NCBI GenBank assembly: GCA_011033025.1
Contig: WFMF01000623.1
Location: 24,128 to 88,127 of the forward strand
Origin: Beroe forskalii
Taxonomy: Eukaryota; Ctenophora; Nuda; Beroida; Beroidae
Length of the DNA: 64,000 nucleotides
Direction of reading: 5' to 3'
Below the pieces are notes generated by a model. The model did no database searches. It saw nothing but the letters and a program-made list of their open reading frames with translations, and was not told the DNA's origin. A program made the translations under genes and the position numbers. Positions 1 through 11,775 of this stretch are shown in pieces; positions within the stretch are counted from its first letter, which is position 1; each line of letters begins with the position of its first letter.

Positions 1-966
1 AATCTGCTGAATATGCTATAAAACGGAAAGGACTAAGACTTTTAGAAAAAGAATCTCACCATTTTGTTGAAAATTATGTTTTTCCCAAACCCGTTCACAC
101 TGGTTGATAAAACCTTGTTCCGGGGAAGTGTAACAGTCGAGAAATTTTCTCCGGCCTGTCAAACAACACCAGATACCTTTGACGGGAGGGGGAAATTATA
201 TCAATATTTTACTACCCAGTTTCCCGTATACGTGCTCATAAATTTGGAATTAACTTAAAAAGGGAAGAAATGGGGTTGGTAAAAAGGGAAATAAGAAGGG
301 ACCCGAGCTTATTATTCAGATGGTTTTTACATTAGGAATAGGAAAACTGTTTTCTATGATCTATCTATCCACTATCTCGAGTGGTAGGGATAACAACAAA
401 TCCAATATGAAATGTTCGATTATTTTTTTCAGTCTTTTAGAAAGCCCTTTTCGCAGATAGAGCATTATCAGAGAGCTCTCATAGTGAAATGGTGCTATTT
501 TGCAATAAATGGCGCTTCACATATTACCAAAATAAATTGGATCATTACTCAAAGGCAGTTTTGGTGAAAAACGAGAATGGTACTCATGAAGTTTTGGTAA
601 GATTATACCATATTTAGCAATTGAAAAGGGCATCAGTAAAATTTAGATACTGTGCTGTATTAAACTGCGCAACTTGTTTGAGTGACCAACCACCACGAAG
701 TTCCATAACTATTTTGGTGATTGATGTAAATCAATCATATCAATGCTTTTCACTGAATAGCAAAAGTATACCTAGTATCCATTGTACATTGTACAACAAG
801 TGTGAGTGTGTACCGACTGCCACATTAAAAACGTGGATTTACGGGTACGCACAAGAAGACATAGACGATTCAACGTCACCAATATAACAAAACCATTTTA
901 TTCCATGATATCATTATAATTCTTTCACGATATAATATGAAAATGAAGCATAAAGTAAGGAATTAC
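1..966. other. No gene recognised at left window edge
   Basis: AT-rich sequence in which I see no convincing exon on either strand. The remaining exons of the SETDB1-like gene should continue leftward on the minus strand, but the next expected tudor segment was not found here, so it is probably outside the window. Confidence 0.4.
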
Positions 967-2828
967 ATTTATTCTGCTTGTCCGGCACCTCCGCCACGGA
1001 ACCGGAGTAGAACACCCCGGGGGCTTCCGTGCTGTTGTACTCGGCGAGGACCTTCAGTCCGATCACCAGCTTCTCGTGCTTGTAATTCCTCACTTCGATA
1101 ACCTGGGGCACCACAGGCATGTTACTAAGGGTGGGAATAACTTGGGGGAATAATCTGGGGGGCACAGACATGTTACATAGGGTGGGAATAACCTTGGGGG
1201 GCACAGACATGTTATACAGGGTGGGTTATTGAGTTAGGTATTGGGTGAACAGTTAAGTCTATGAATGACATCTTCTGACCGTCTGAGATTGATTACCACA
1301 ACTGTATTCTGGTGGCAGTCTGTTGCTCAATGAGGCTCTTAAATGATTATTTATTGAGTATCCCAGGAATTTCAAAATCCCCAAAACTCCACGAAATCCA
1401 GCAATTTTAGACCTCTACGTCCGTACAAATGTCTGCTTTTGTCAGATCCTGCTCAGACTGCTCAGACTGCTCACTGCCCAGGTTTGCTAAAATAAAGTTA
1501 CCTGCTTTCTAGCAACGAGTTTCTCATCAAAGATATCATCAAATTTGATGAGCACAGGCCGTTGATTATCTGGTAAATAGGCATGGCCCAATAACCACTG
1601 CCACCCATGATGCTTTACTAGTACTCTTGACACTGAAATGTTTTTGAAGTTTTTAAAAATTAGAATACAATCAAGCAAAATTTCATGAATATGAATTTAC
1701 TAATTATCAAATTCAATGATGATACTTGGAAATGAAAGTGATATGAATTGGATAAGTATGAAAGTTGTGATCATACCTACCTATTTGTCAACTAAGTAAC
1801 AAATCATGAACATAATGCAATTGGAACACTGTATATTACCGACTGTTACTCACAAGGTAGTTGTATCAAATAATCTTTTTTAGACAATATGCTGCCATCC
1901 ACAAATCTGTCTGAAATCTGAGATCATAAGATAATAGTATATTTGTGTAAGAATTTAGTAAGCTATGAAAGTTAAGAGGGGGGGGGGGTCATAGGCCGAT
2001 TTTCAATTAATTGCTGCTTCTGAAAGAGTATAACACAACATGACGTTATTTATTTCCAAATAGTGAATTTGTGTCGTGCTTGTAGTTACAGTCATGTGCA
2101 TGTGCGAACTTCCATTGTAATTAGGTGAAAATGAACTTTAATACCTTTATTATAACGCGCAAATTTCGATGTAGGCCCTTGAAACTTATTAGTTATGTTC
2201 AAGGCTAGAAAAAGAAAACCAAACTTGCATCAAACCGATTTTGATTTACACTTTTTGAGCGAAAATAACAATTTTCAAATTTGACCACAGGCTAAAAAAT
2301 TGTAAAAAATAGTGATAACCAAATTTCAAATTGGATCTTTTCACTGCCTAAGCCGAAATCAAAAATTGACTCAATGCAAAGCTGTGCAAAGTTAATTTTT
2401 ATGCGTTATCAAGTTTCAAGGGCAAACCTACAGATGGCTGACATTCTATACTTAGGGAATCAACTGGAACTGAAATCAATCTCAAGTCCTCAGTACCCAG
2501 CCCCTTCAAATTTCAGAAGTTGATCGACCTAGAAAGTCCCAATATGTTTATATTATATTATAGCAGTGATAATTTAACATCCAATTTCTGTCAGTCAATT
2601 CTTACTGAAAGAAATGAATTGACAGTCATTATCTACTTCAGCTTGATTCATGCATCATGATTCAAGTTTGTTTTGAGAACTCATTGGATTTACCTGAAGT
2701 ATCTGACTTTCACATTCTGAAAGACAGGCAAAGAGTTTTTTCTGTATCCTCTCAATATTCTCTATCCTTGTTTTGATCATCTCAATAACTGGATCAGAAT
2801 ATGTAACCATAGTCTTAGGAGGTTGCAT
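967..2828 (-). CDS. SETDB1: SETDB1-like histone H3K9 methyltransferase, partial (tudor region)
   Basis: Three exons are visible: about 2694-2828 (possible start ATG at 2828), 1502-1632 and 967-1102. The first encodes a charged helical segment (SDPVIEMIKTRIENIERIQK). The other two splice in frame to a tudor-like stretch containing GWQWLLGHAYLPDNQRP, IKFDDIFDEKLVARKQ, then GLKVLAEY and GSVAEVPDKQNK. The last two resemble the second tudor domain of SETDB1, where 'VxAKY' and 'GIVAETPNxKNK' are typical. SETDB1 family proteins silence chromatin by trimethylating H3K9; their tudor domains lie N-terminal to the MBD and SET domains. Those domains are not in the window, so enzymatic function is inferred from family resemblance only. 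The join between the first exon and the tudor exons is not proven, and exons may be missing between them. Another tudor protein is possible. Confidence 0.58.
1088..1225. repeat. Echo copies of the tudor exon acceptor
   Basis: The acceptor edge of the exon ending at 1102 (plus-strand text GATAACCTGGGGCACC) is followed by two diverged copies built of GGTGGGAATAACTTGGGGG and GGCACAGACATGTTA blocks, with a period near 45 bases. The copies reproduce the GGTTATYCCC-like exon start beyond the real splice site. Confidence 0.55.
2145..2440. repeat. Short inverted-repeat element (MITE-like)
   Basis: TGTAGGCCCTTGAAACTT near 2170 and AAGTTTCAAGGGCAAACCTAC near 2413 are inverted copies enclosing about 230 AT-rich bases. 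No coding capacity. It lies in the presumed intron of the SETDB1-like gene. Confidence 0.45.
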
Positions 2829-3093
2829 AATGAAAAAGATGCTGAAATGGGGGGGGGAACAACCTCCTCAGCTTTGATGCTTTAATGGATGTGTAAATCA
2901 GCAATGAGGATTTAATTCAAAGGGGTTTAAAGGGTTACAGCCCCATGTGAAACTCCTATGTGCACAGCTTTTCCATGCACTGCAATGTCATGGCAGCTCC
3001 CTACCTGTCATGAACAGGAAGTGCCGTTAAAGATTGGGCCACACATGGAAAAGCCACACACACATATGAGCTCGACATGCCCCTGTAAGACTA

Positions 3094-4039
3094 CAGGGTG
3101 CGCCAAAAGTCTTTTCCCCTTTTACTTTTTTGATCATTCGAAAAATTCCGCAGATATTTTGATTCTGTAAAAAGTTTCTTTAAATACAACCAAAGAATGG
3201 CGGATTCTGAGATTTTTGGGTTGCTATGACGTCCCTAGCAACCACACGAGTTCCCATAGCAACCGACCTAAAAATTGAAGATTATTGGCATTTTTGACAT
3301 AAATCTAGACCAAATTTGCCTATTTGATTGGTCATCATACAGGATAGATATTTCGATTCTGTGAAATTTTTTAGTGATCATAACCAGTCAATGCTGAATT
3401 CTGAGATTTTCAGATTGCTTTGACTTCCATAGCAACCACACAAGTTTCCATAGCAACCGGGCCTAAAATTCAAGGATTTTCACAAAAATTAGCCCCAAAC
3501 TCCACCCAAGGAGACTACTTCGAACATGCCCTGAATCCCTTTTGAGCTAAATTCACTGTATTTGATGATTTTGTATTGTTTACTTCCATTTCCATCATCA
3601 ATAGAATTGAAATAAATGGCCGTTAGTGAGTTTATTTTTTTAAAGACGCCCAGATTCTTCCATTTTCAGCCCGGTTGCTATGGAGACTCGTGTGGTTGCT
3701 ATGAAAGTCAGAGCAAGCTGAAAATCTTAGAATTTATCGTTGACTGTTTATGATCACTGAAACTATTGATAAAATCGAAGTATCTATCCTGTATGATGAC
3801 CAATCAAAAGAGAAAATGTGGTCTAGATCTATATGTCAAAAATGCCAAAAATCTTCAATTTTTAGGTCGGTTGCTATGGGAACTCGTGTGGTTGCTAGGG
3901 ACGTCATAGTAACCTATAAATCTCAGAATCTGCCATTCTCTGGTTATATTTAAAGAAAGTTTTTACAGAATCGAAATATCTGGCGTATTTTTCGAATAAT
4001 CAAAAAAGTAAAAGGGGACAAGACTTTTGGCGCACCCTG
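3094..4039. mobile_element. Mariner-like foldback element, copy 1
   Basis: Ends are CAGGGTGCGCCAAAAGTCTT and its inverse, flanked by TA on both sides, as in Tc1/mariner-type insertions. The whole 946 bases fold back: the left half (GTTGCTATGACGTCCCTAGC, CCATAGCAACCGACC) is repeated inverted in the right half. No transposase frame; non-autonomous. The open frames inside are by-products of the palindrome. Two further copies lie at 14871 and 61977. Confidence 0.85.
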
Positions 4040-4439
4040 TAATTGGGATAATTTTTTTTCACTTGTGTTCAGTTTTGATGTTCATGTGGTAAGCTGACAA
4101 TCCCCCCTACCAGACAAAAACTTGAAGAAACTTTCGAAACTTGAAGAAAAAAACCAAAAATATTATAATAAACTAGATTCAATTAGCAAATTTTGGAGAA
4201 AAATTCCCCAGGTCAAAAATCCACTTTGCTACACTGATGGGAGTATGTGGACATCACTGATCCCAACTGCAATCCCTGCTGAACCCTAAATCCCTGCTGA
4301 AAAACTAAATTACATGTGCACCAAATCAATCAACTTCATTTGATTAACTGCTTCACATAGAAAATCCTTAATCTAGTGAGGAAATAACAATATTTTGTTA
4401 CAATAGTAGTGTGTGGGTTGGATTTGGCATTTATTCCCA

Positions 4440-4660
4440 TTAACTGGTCCATATAACGGCTCTGAGGGCCAGACTAAACGTCAATTTTCTTAAAACCTGG
4501 ACATCAATATAACCTTGTCCTAACCCCTGAACCTAACAAATCCTGACCCTAATCAGAACCCTAACCCTTATGCTTAAAGCGCTAGGTGCGCTTAATTATA
4601 TTTTTCTGAGTGACGTCATTGTCATAGATAATGAAGGCTCCCGTTTACATGGGAGACGTA
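4440..4660. repeat. Dispersed repeat with degenerate CCCTAA tract, copy 1
   Basis: Contains irregular CCTAACCC/CCCTAA words followed by GCTTAAAGCGC, TGCGCTTAAT and GAGTGACGTCAT. The same order of blocks recurs at 59390-59565 (GCTTAAAGCGC, ATGCGCTTGAT, GAGTGACTTCAT). The words are irregular, so this is a dispersed repeat rather than a telomere. Confidence 0.5.
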
Positions 4661-4799
4661 CCATTAACTGTGTCAATGATCAATCTAATAACATCAAACG
4701 AGGCCCATACAGTGCATTTGTTTAATTAACCTGGACATCAATATATAGCACAGATAACCTAATCATGATATTAACGAAGCTTGAAATGCTGGGTGAGGA

Positions 4800-5460
4800 C
4801 TTCGACGGGCGATGTGACGGGCGCAAAGTGACGTCCAAATGTGGAACGTTGCGCCGCGCGCGCGAGGGTAGGGTAACATCCTACGAGTGAGGACTAGGAC
4901 TGAGGACAACATAAGATATATTGGCTCTATTACAAGTCCTCTGAATAATACAAAAGGTTAATAACAGAATATTGCAGGCATAAGTCGAAAAGAAGTTGAT
5001 ACATTACAAGTATTTTTGACATGCGATATTTCCCCTAACCAGGGGTGTCGCGTCGTCGCGTCGGGTGTCGGATTGCTAAACACGTATACCATTGTTATTG
5101 TTGTAGGATGTTACCCTACCCTCCGCCGCGCACGCTACACGACCAGCTCCAAACTTCCGAGTGTTGCGCGCAGGGATGGGAGAAATCCATCAATTGTTAT
5201 TGCCACATGCTATGTGTCCCTGTTTGTTCGCGCGCGCAAGATAGGTCATACAACGTAGGACAAAACCGGGAGCCTGGTATAACGCGCACGGAGTGCGCGG
5301 CGCCACGCCCCTGGTTAGGGGAACAAATTTTTTTCCCCTAACCAGGGGCGTCGCGCCGCGCTCTCCGTGCACGAAACCAGTGCGCTGGTTAGGGCAACAA
5401 ATTCTTGGTTGAACAAATTCTCGGTTAAACAAATTCTTGGTTAAACAAATTCTCATTTGC
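4800..5460. repeat. GC-rich inverted repeats and short tandem repeat
   Basis: GGGTAGGGTAACATCCTAC at 4865 is matched in inverse by GTAGGATGTTACCCTACCC at 5104. A second, tighter palindrome at 5270-5395 pairs CGCCACGCCCCTGGTTAGGG with CCCTAACCAGGGGCGTCGCG around an AT spacer. It is followed by four AACAAATTCTTGGTT-type tandem copies (5396-5455). Probably overlapping foldback MITEs. Confidence 0.5.
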
Positions 5461-6326
5461 TTATTGCTCCTATTTCGTTTTATGAAATGTTTCAAAATTT
5501 TATCAGTACATTGACACCTATGCTCATGGATGAATGATGTAGTTTTGTGACATAAAGTTTGTTGTGGAACTGTGTTTCTGAAAAAGTGAAAAGCAAAAGT
5601 TTTTTAACTTTATACTTTAACTTTATATTTTATTGAATATTGATAAGATTTGTGATGGTTCAAGTTCATCATCATTGACTTTATACCCAACTATACTACT
5701 CTTAAATGTGTTGTAATGCCATCTTCCTAGACCTTTTGCCATGTTCTTGTGATCTTTATAGGGCGTTCTAGTGGAGCGCGCGCTGGCGTCTCTTCGGAGC
5801 GCCGCGCACCCTATTTTACCTGGCTACCTAATCATTTATGTTTATGAAGGAGCAGCGCATAAAAGGGCTGCGCGCCGCTAAAACTCTGTCTGTTGACGCA
5901 TTTCTCGGCTATTCATTTCTTTGTAGTATATCATTCGATTCATTATTCGTAAACTCTAGTTTCAAAATAGATGAGGTGTTGAGTTACTGAGTTATTGAGA
6001 TTTGGTGATGAAAGCAATAGGAGAGACAGGAGCAGACGAGAGAATTTGGAGGTCTTGATCCAATCAGAAAGGACTCTAAAATGGATTATTTATGATCCTA
6101 GAGGAGAGAACTGAATCCTAGAAAGATGGAAAGAAATCGAGGCGATGATTCAAATTGAAAGATTAAATAGTAGACGAAAATGTTGTGGAAATAAAATCAA
6201 AAGCATGAATAATTTGATGATAAGATCAACATCCTATTCTTAAATTTGGACGATAAGCTTGATTAAGGAATAAAACATTAAATTATTTCATGATTCGAAT
6301 CATTATAACATGAACATACTATCATA

Positions 6327-6490
6327 ACGCATATTTGTGGAGATGGATCGATTAAATGGGTGGATCGATAAAGACGCGCAATGGACCGAACTTTCGACAG
6401 AATTCTATGGAAAGTAAACGCGCGCGCGGTGAAATGTGCGTCTTTATCGATCACCTCTGTTCAATCGATCCATCTGCAAAAACATACGCA
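6327..6490. mobile_element. Palindromic MITE
   Basis: AGATGGATCGATT, then GATCGATAAAGACGCGCA, is repeated inverted as TGCGTCTTTATCGATC and AATCGATCCATCT with a short CG-rich centre. Outer ends resemble ACGCATATTTGTGG and its inverse. No coding capacity. Confidence 0.55.
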
Positions 6491-6892
6491 ATAATTACAA
6501 TATACACAACGTTCAGTATTATGGTAAAACACTGAAAAAACATCATATAGGATCCTATCTTAATTATAATGACTAATTGCAATACTGACATAAAATATGG
6601 AAATAAAGACCACAAAAATTACAATTGAGTAATTATGAATTCATGATAAAAGTTCCAAGAGCGAAAGTCATCATAGATTTGCTGCAACGAAAGTGGATTG
6701 GGATTCAATAAGGTCTAGATGATTGATGTTTCAGTTCTGACGTTGTTTCAGTTAGGCGGTTATTGTATAAGAATCATAGAAAGTGTACTAATAGCATTTC
6801 ATGGTTCATACTTTTTTCCAAGGCTTGCAGCATCTCACTGAATGTAGCAACCTAAATCATATAAATTTGCAATCACAAGATAAAATAATAAT

Positions 6893-9658
6893 CTAATAAA
6901 CTCCAGACCCAAGGATGAAGAACCTGCTTTCCTCCCTTCGGATCCACTTTAATAACTTATCAATGTTATTCAGAGCCACAGGACGCGTTACAAACGGTGA
7001 GAAAGTACAGTAGATCTCAGCGTTATTCATCACATAACCCACCATGGCTTCTCTCCCGTCCACATCGTAATATATCGCTAGTTTGTGGTCAGGTTGGTGC
7101 AGTTTGTCGTACACCAGACAGTACTTCGCGTGGAGGTGTTTCCTGTCTTCCTCGGCCGTGTACGGAGCTGTGTACTCCGGACATACGATCTGTGCGGAGC
7201 TCTGGCTTTTGTAGATGAAGTGCCGGAGGTGCGGGATCTTGGTGTCCGCGCACACGAAGGGCGTGGCCAGCACCCCCTCCAACTTTTCCAGGGTTTTCTG
7301 CGCTGTCATCTGCTCCACAATCCTCTGCTTGCACTCAATAATCGTGATATGTTGCTCCCGCTCATTGGTAATCAGCACCAAACTAATATCCTGAGTCTCG
7401 GAGATATAGGAATCATGCACGTAGAGATACCCTCCATCATTAAAATCAGGCAGACAGCAGGGCGCCCACTTCTCCCCATGTCCCCGGGTACTCCCTGTCT
7501 GCACATAGTTCATGAGCAAATGCAGGTCAGCTGGGGTGATCACGTACTGTTTAGGCCGGACTACTGCTATGATCTGTCGTTCGTAGAGCAGGATAGCGAA
7601 TACTAACTCAGGACACCGGTTGGAGAGGAGGATAGAGGCGATCTCGTTACCGGAGAGCGGACGGAAGGGGCAGGCACCGCACGGAGGAGACCAGGAAACT
7701 CACCTCCTCCTCTACGAATCCGATGATGCCTTTGAAGAACTTGGGCAGGCCGGTGAGTTGGCGACGCAGATCGTAGCTCTGTCGGTTCTTGAATAGCCGA
7801 GCCATGTGGGACTGGGTGAGGAAGAATATAGCCTGGTTTGTAACGTACCTGAGCTGGCGTCCTAACTGCTCCTCACTCTCGTCAGGGTGAGCCACCGCAG
7901 CCAGAACCAGCGGCGAGTGGCACCTGGAAACGGGGGTCAGACTGTCGGAGTGGGGGGGGGGGGAGTGGCACCTGATGATTGTTTAGGTAACACTAGGGGA
8001 CAGTGGCACCTGATGGTTAAAACTAACTTTACCGACATGGAATGATCTGTACTGTCTTACTGTGGTTGGTAGATAAAAATATTCAGAAGTCTAATACCTA
8101 GAAATACAATTATTTCAATAATTGCCTATATAGGACTCCTATTCCTTTCAAAATAATTCGAACAATGATATTTTAAAAATGATTGCACACTAAACAAGTA
8201 ACCAATTTTTTGCACCCCTGGGGTGTTTCCAATCTAACCTGAAGACGAAGAGCCTATCGCTGGTCCTGATGCACTGCAGTTCATCCTGATTATCCTGAAC
8301 ACAGCTGAGCAGGGCTTGCATGACCCCGAACAGTCCTACGATGTTCTCTTCCTTCCCGAACCTGCTGTAGATGGGCTTCCCAGCCTCGCTGAAGATGAAC
8401 ACGTGTTTCTGATCCGTGTACCACTCTGGCGGGTACTCCTGTGAGAGGAGGGGTGAGAGCGGAATTAAAGAGGCAAGAAGAAAGGGATGATGGAAGTGAT
8501 GGCTGGGGAAAAGATTTTAGTTCAATTTTCGAGGACGGAGGGATAGACAAATAAATGAGAAGCTCGATTGAATGGGAGGGATGAATTACTGAACTCTGAA
8601 ATGAACAAGTCACCTTTATCTCGCATTCGAATGACTCCTCTGCAGCTGGGACTTGTGTTGTCGACACGTCGTCATCACTTTCTCCTGATGAAGTAAATGT
8701 TTAGAATATGTGCTCAATTTTAATCAAGGAGATTTCTAGAGGCACAAGAAAAATATTCGTAAATCTTATTGATCACACTAAAACTAGTCTCAGTGAAGCC
8801 AATCAATTAATGCATGACTCAAAATTGTAAAGTCCCCCGACATACCAGGTGAGACTAGAGGTAAGCTCGTAGAATCAGTCCTTGGAGCGAGCTCCAGAGC
8901 TGCTCCAGGTTCAGGCTCTGTGGCATAAGACCCCTGAACCACCACTCCTCCGTCTGTCACTACGGGCAGGTTATCATCTGTTTCAGAGGAGGATTCAGGG
9001 AGGAACTCCTTGTGGGGAATCACCGGAGACACCTGGGATTGGAAAAACCTTTGAGTGAAAACCAGGAATAAGGGCTTGCCTCTTTTTGGTCGCAAAACAA
9101 AGCAAAATATACATCAATCAATCCATAATTATATCAATTTCCTGTCATTGGCTGTTACAGCTGATGGAATAGAAGTAAAACCTTCCGAAAACAACGTACC
9201 GTGATGATGTCATCATTGTCCTCCACCACTACTTTCTCCTCGTCTATACTCAGCGTACTGTCGTTCAGAGACCGGGTCAGCGAGCTGATGGGGCGGGGGG
9301 AGAGGGCTAGTCCGGGGGGCACCACCCCATTCTCAATCGAGCTCTCCAGGGAGGAGTCAGACAAATCATGATCGATTCTCTTAGGAGACTTCATCAGAGC
9401 AGCAGCCCCACTTTTTACAGGGTTCACAGCGTAGTCCGACGCATTGCTTCGCGGGCGGACTGGTGGGCTGGTTGTTTCGGGACGGGATTCAGCGTTGAGG
9501 CGCAGCCGAGGTACATCATCTACCTCCGCATTTTGCGGACGGATATCATCTAACTCAGCATTTTGCGGAGGGATGTCAATTAACTGGGCATCTTGCGGAG
9601 GGTCAGTGCTGTTTTCAGCACTAGTCAGCGAGTATTCACTTTCAGCTGCATCACCCAT
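6893..9658 (-). CDS. MON1: MON1, vacuolar fusion protein (Rab7 GEF subunit)
   Basis: Five exons: 9200-9658 (start ATG at 9658), 8846-9032, 8614-8684, 8239-8438 and 6893-7923; phases agree at every junction. The first 250 or so residues are acidic, low-complexity and contain an imperfect PQNAELDDI-type repeat. The conserved region begins at EYPPEWYTDQKHVFIFSEAG, followed by IVGLFGVMQALLSC, then HSPLVLAAVAHPDESEEQLG and, in the last exon, YVITPADLHLLMNY and LLKWIRREESRFFI. These are the longin-type blocks of MON1. MON1 pairs with CCZ1 to activate Rab7 in endosome-to-lysosome maturation. Within the last exon the frame shifts by one base near 7646-7665: RCLPLPSALR runs into TAA, while the homologous text continues as GNEIASILLSN in another frame. 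Since both flanks are well conserved, a sequence error is the simplest reading. Expected length is about 650 residues. It is the downstream neighbour of selenophosphate synthetase on the same strand. Confidence 0.88.
7905..8015. repeat. Echo copies of a MON1 exon acceptor
   Basis: The edge of the last MON1 exon (plus text CGAGTGGCACCTGG, exon start at 7923) recurs as GGAGTGGCACCTGATG near 7962 and GACAGTGGCACCTGATGG near 8000, both inside the intron. A run of 13 G separates them. Each copy carries a CAG/G acceptor in minus orientation. Confidence 0.6.
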
Positions 9659-9956
9659 GCATTGAACTAGAGGAGTGATGGGAGATTAGTCATTTGAGTG
9701 GTTATTTGAAAAGTTGATAAAATATTAATCAAAGTTTAACAAAAAATTAAACTAGCGAGGTGGTGAGGGGTTACACTGGTTATCTTATAAATCATCAGAA
9801 TTCTAATCAAATTTTCAACAAAAACATAGGCCATTTTAAAAGTATTTTGTCAAGGAAAAAGTATACACTACAATATGAATCAATCAGAGTCAATAAATGG
9901 CACAGTGCACGATAAATTAGAGGAAAAATCATATCCGAAGCAAATTTTTGGGAACA

Positions 9957-10022
9957 GTTAATTCGTATCGAACAATGAATTTCCACAAAGGATTTATTGC
10001 AATGTCGTCATAGAAAATTAAC
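9957..10022 (-). promoter_or_regulatory. SECIS element candidate in the selenophosphate synthetase 3' UTR
   Basis: On the minus strand, about 220 bases after the stop codon, GTTAATT and AATTAAC form a 7-bp basal helix. Inside it is ATGA on the 5' side and CGAT (NGAN) on the 3' side, giving the U-G-A/G-A non-Watson-Crick quartet. Next comes an 11-step helix with a wobble and three mismatches, then AAA in the apical loop and a small TCC/GGA mini-stem. This is the order and spacing of a form 2 SECIS, which recruits SBP2 and redirects UGA to selenocysteine. It was found by eye; the helix mismatches lower certainty. Confidence 0.7.
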
Positions 10023-10240
10023 ACACATTTCCTTCGGTCTGCTCACCTCAAGAAATGATTTCGTTCCTGGTTATTTGAAAACAATTATTGAAGTACAAAT
10101 CAAATTTTTAATAGAAAAAATCAAATTCTGAATAATTTAACTTATTGAAAGGAAAATATTAAATATGAATTATTAATAATAGTCAAATTAGAATCATGCT
10201 TATCCATGCCTAATAAGAAAACTCAATGACATTGGGATTC

Positions 10241-11775
10241 TCATTTATCTTTCGAAGTCTTGGACCCAGCCACGACATCCCCAATAATCCACGCAGTGCC
10301 CCCTTCCTTCCTCATCTCCTCCACAAAGTTATCCGCATCCTCCTTTCCCAAACACACCAACAACCCCCCTGATGTCTCTGACGAGGTGCCCTCCAGAAGT
10401 CTGAAGTTTCTGCCTCCCTTCTCCACCAGCTGCTTACACACCGCGTTAAATCCACTAAACACCGGCAGGGTGTGGATGTTGAAGTCCACATCAGCTTCTT
10501 GGAACTCAGCCAAGTTTCGAGAATGTCCCAGAATTCCGAACCCTGTGACATCAGTAGCAGCGTGAGCGTGGTGTTTGTGCATGAGCCGCGCAGCAGCTAG
10601 GTTTAGCGTTGTCATGGAGATGGTAGCGTCGTTGTAACCCTTGACAACAGCCTCAGGGGTGATGAGCTCCTTGGCAATGTTCCAGGAGGGGGTTTCCAAT
10701 GTCATCCACTGGTGCAGATTAACTGCTACCTGGGTTCCAATAGGTTTAGTCAACACGATCTTATCTCCAGCCACGGCTTTGTTTGGCATGATAAACTCAT
10801 CCTTAGCACACACAGAAGTAGCCACCCCACCTATAATCATCCAGGGGTTAACCACGGTCTGTCCCCCATTAATTGACACCTTCGCCTCCGCAGCCAGGTC
10901 TCTGAACCCCTCCAGTATCATGGGGATCACCACCTTTCTCTGGTCATTGGAGAGATCTCTAGAGACTCCCAAGAGTAGTAACATGTTGTCCACATCACAT
11001 ACTCCCATGGCGTACAAGTCACTCAGTACGTTAGCACACGCTATCTTACCTGGAGTAGGTGTTGTCAGTCAGGAAAACAATGCTTGTAGTATTCCTTTGA
11101 AGAGTGACAACACGATAGCCCAAATAATGATGCTTGATTAAAATTGTTGACCTTTCACTTCATATTTTTGAGAAAAAAAAAATTCTTCATAAATCTATGA
11201 ATGATATTCAATGGGTTACAAAACATTTAAATATTCAACGCATTACCCATGAGGTAGGGATCATTGATGAGAGGGTAGAAGAAGTCCGTGGTTTCCACCA
11301 GAGAGATACCAGGGTGCCGAGTGGGCAGAACACAGGAGTCCAGACCTATCCCAATGCTGTCTCCAGACCCTCCCAGGAGGGGGGAGGTGGGTTTCAGGGA
11401 TTGCAAGTAGAGGAGCAGCTCTGCTTGCGGTACCTGGGGCGAGAGGTGGGGTGGTACATGGAAAACAAGACTTTAAAGTATGGGGAGAGCAAATTTTCAA
11501 GAATGAAGCAATATAGATCGTCCCATCCTAAATTAGTACCACCGCAAAAATATCAAGTAGAAGGGGGGGGGGGGGGTTAAAAACCTTTTCTTAAAAGTGT
11601 CATGTACATTCAGATTGGAAGTTTCGATGAAAAAATTAGGTAAAAAGGCTATTTAGGCTGAAGCCTTGCACACTACCTTACACCCTCATCCTTTGAGTTT
11701 TGTGAAGTCCGTGAGGCGGAAGTCTTTATCCAGACCATGGTCCTCCGGCCGGAACTCCGACCTTCCAACCATTGC
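10241..11775 (-). CDS. SEPHS2: Selenophosphate synthetase, selenocysteine-containing (SEPHS2/SelD type)
   Basis: Three coding exons: 11677-11775 (start ATG at 11772 just after a CAG acceptor, so a 5' UTR exon probably lies upstream), 11247-11433 and 10241-11049; phases agree. The product is 363 residues if TGA at 11686-11688 is read as selenocysteine (residue 29). Context is [16 protein letters not shown], the SelD active-site motif, with Lys32 conserved. Then come [57 protein letters not shown] and [12 protein letters not shown], which build the ATP-binding AIRS-type fold. The enzyme makes selenophosphate from selenide and ATP for selenocysteine tRNA synthesis. A SECIS-like fold lies in the 3' UTR (9957-10022), which supports the UGA reading over a stop. 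The organism therefore probably uses selenoproteins. Confidence 0.93.

Larger units (their letters stand above)
4040..6892. other. Gene-free stretch between SETDB1-like gene and MON1
   Basis: No conserved coding exon seen on either strand. It contains the CCCTAA-rich repeat (4440-4650), GC-rich inverted repeats (4800-5460) and a 160-bp palindromic element (6327-6490). The promoter of the SETDB1-like gene should lie to the right of 2828. The MON1 3' end is at 6893. Confidence 0.5.

Noticed and set aside
3750-3953. Matching open frames at 3750 and 62610
   Set aside because: Their similarity comes from being inside copies of the same foldback element; the arms are palindromic and no transposase motif is present.
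4490-4575. Interstitial telomere
   Set aside because: The CCCTAA-like words are irregular and belong to a dispersed repeat with a fixed flank.
7085-7606. 173-residue plus-strand frame
   Set aside because: Antisense shadow of the conserved MON1 exon.
11685-11689. TGA as a premature stop in selenophosphate synthetase
   Set aside because: It sits at the selenocysteine position of the family with GCK after it and a SECIS-like fold in the 3' UTR.
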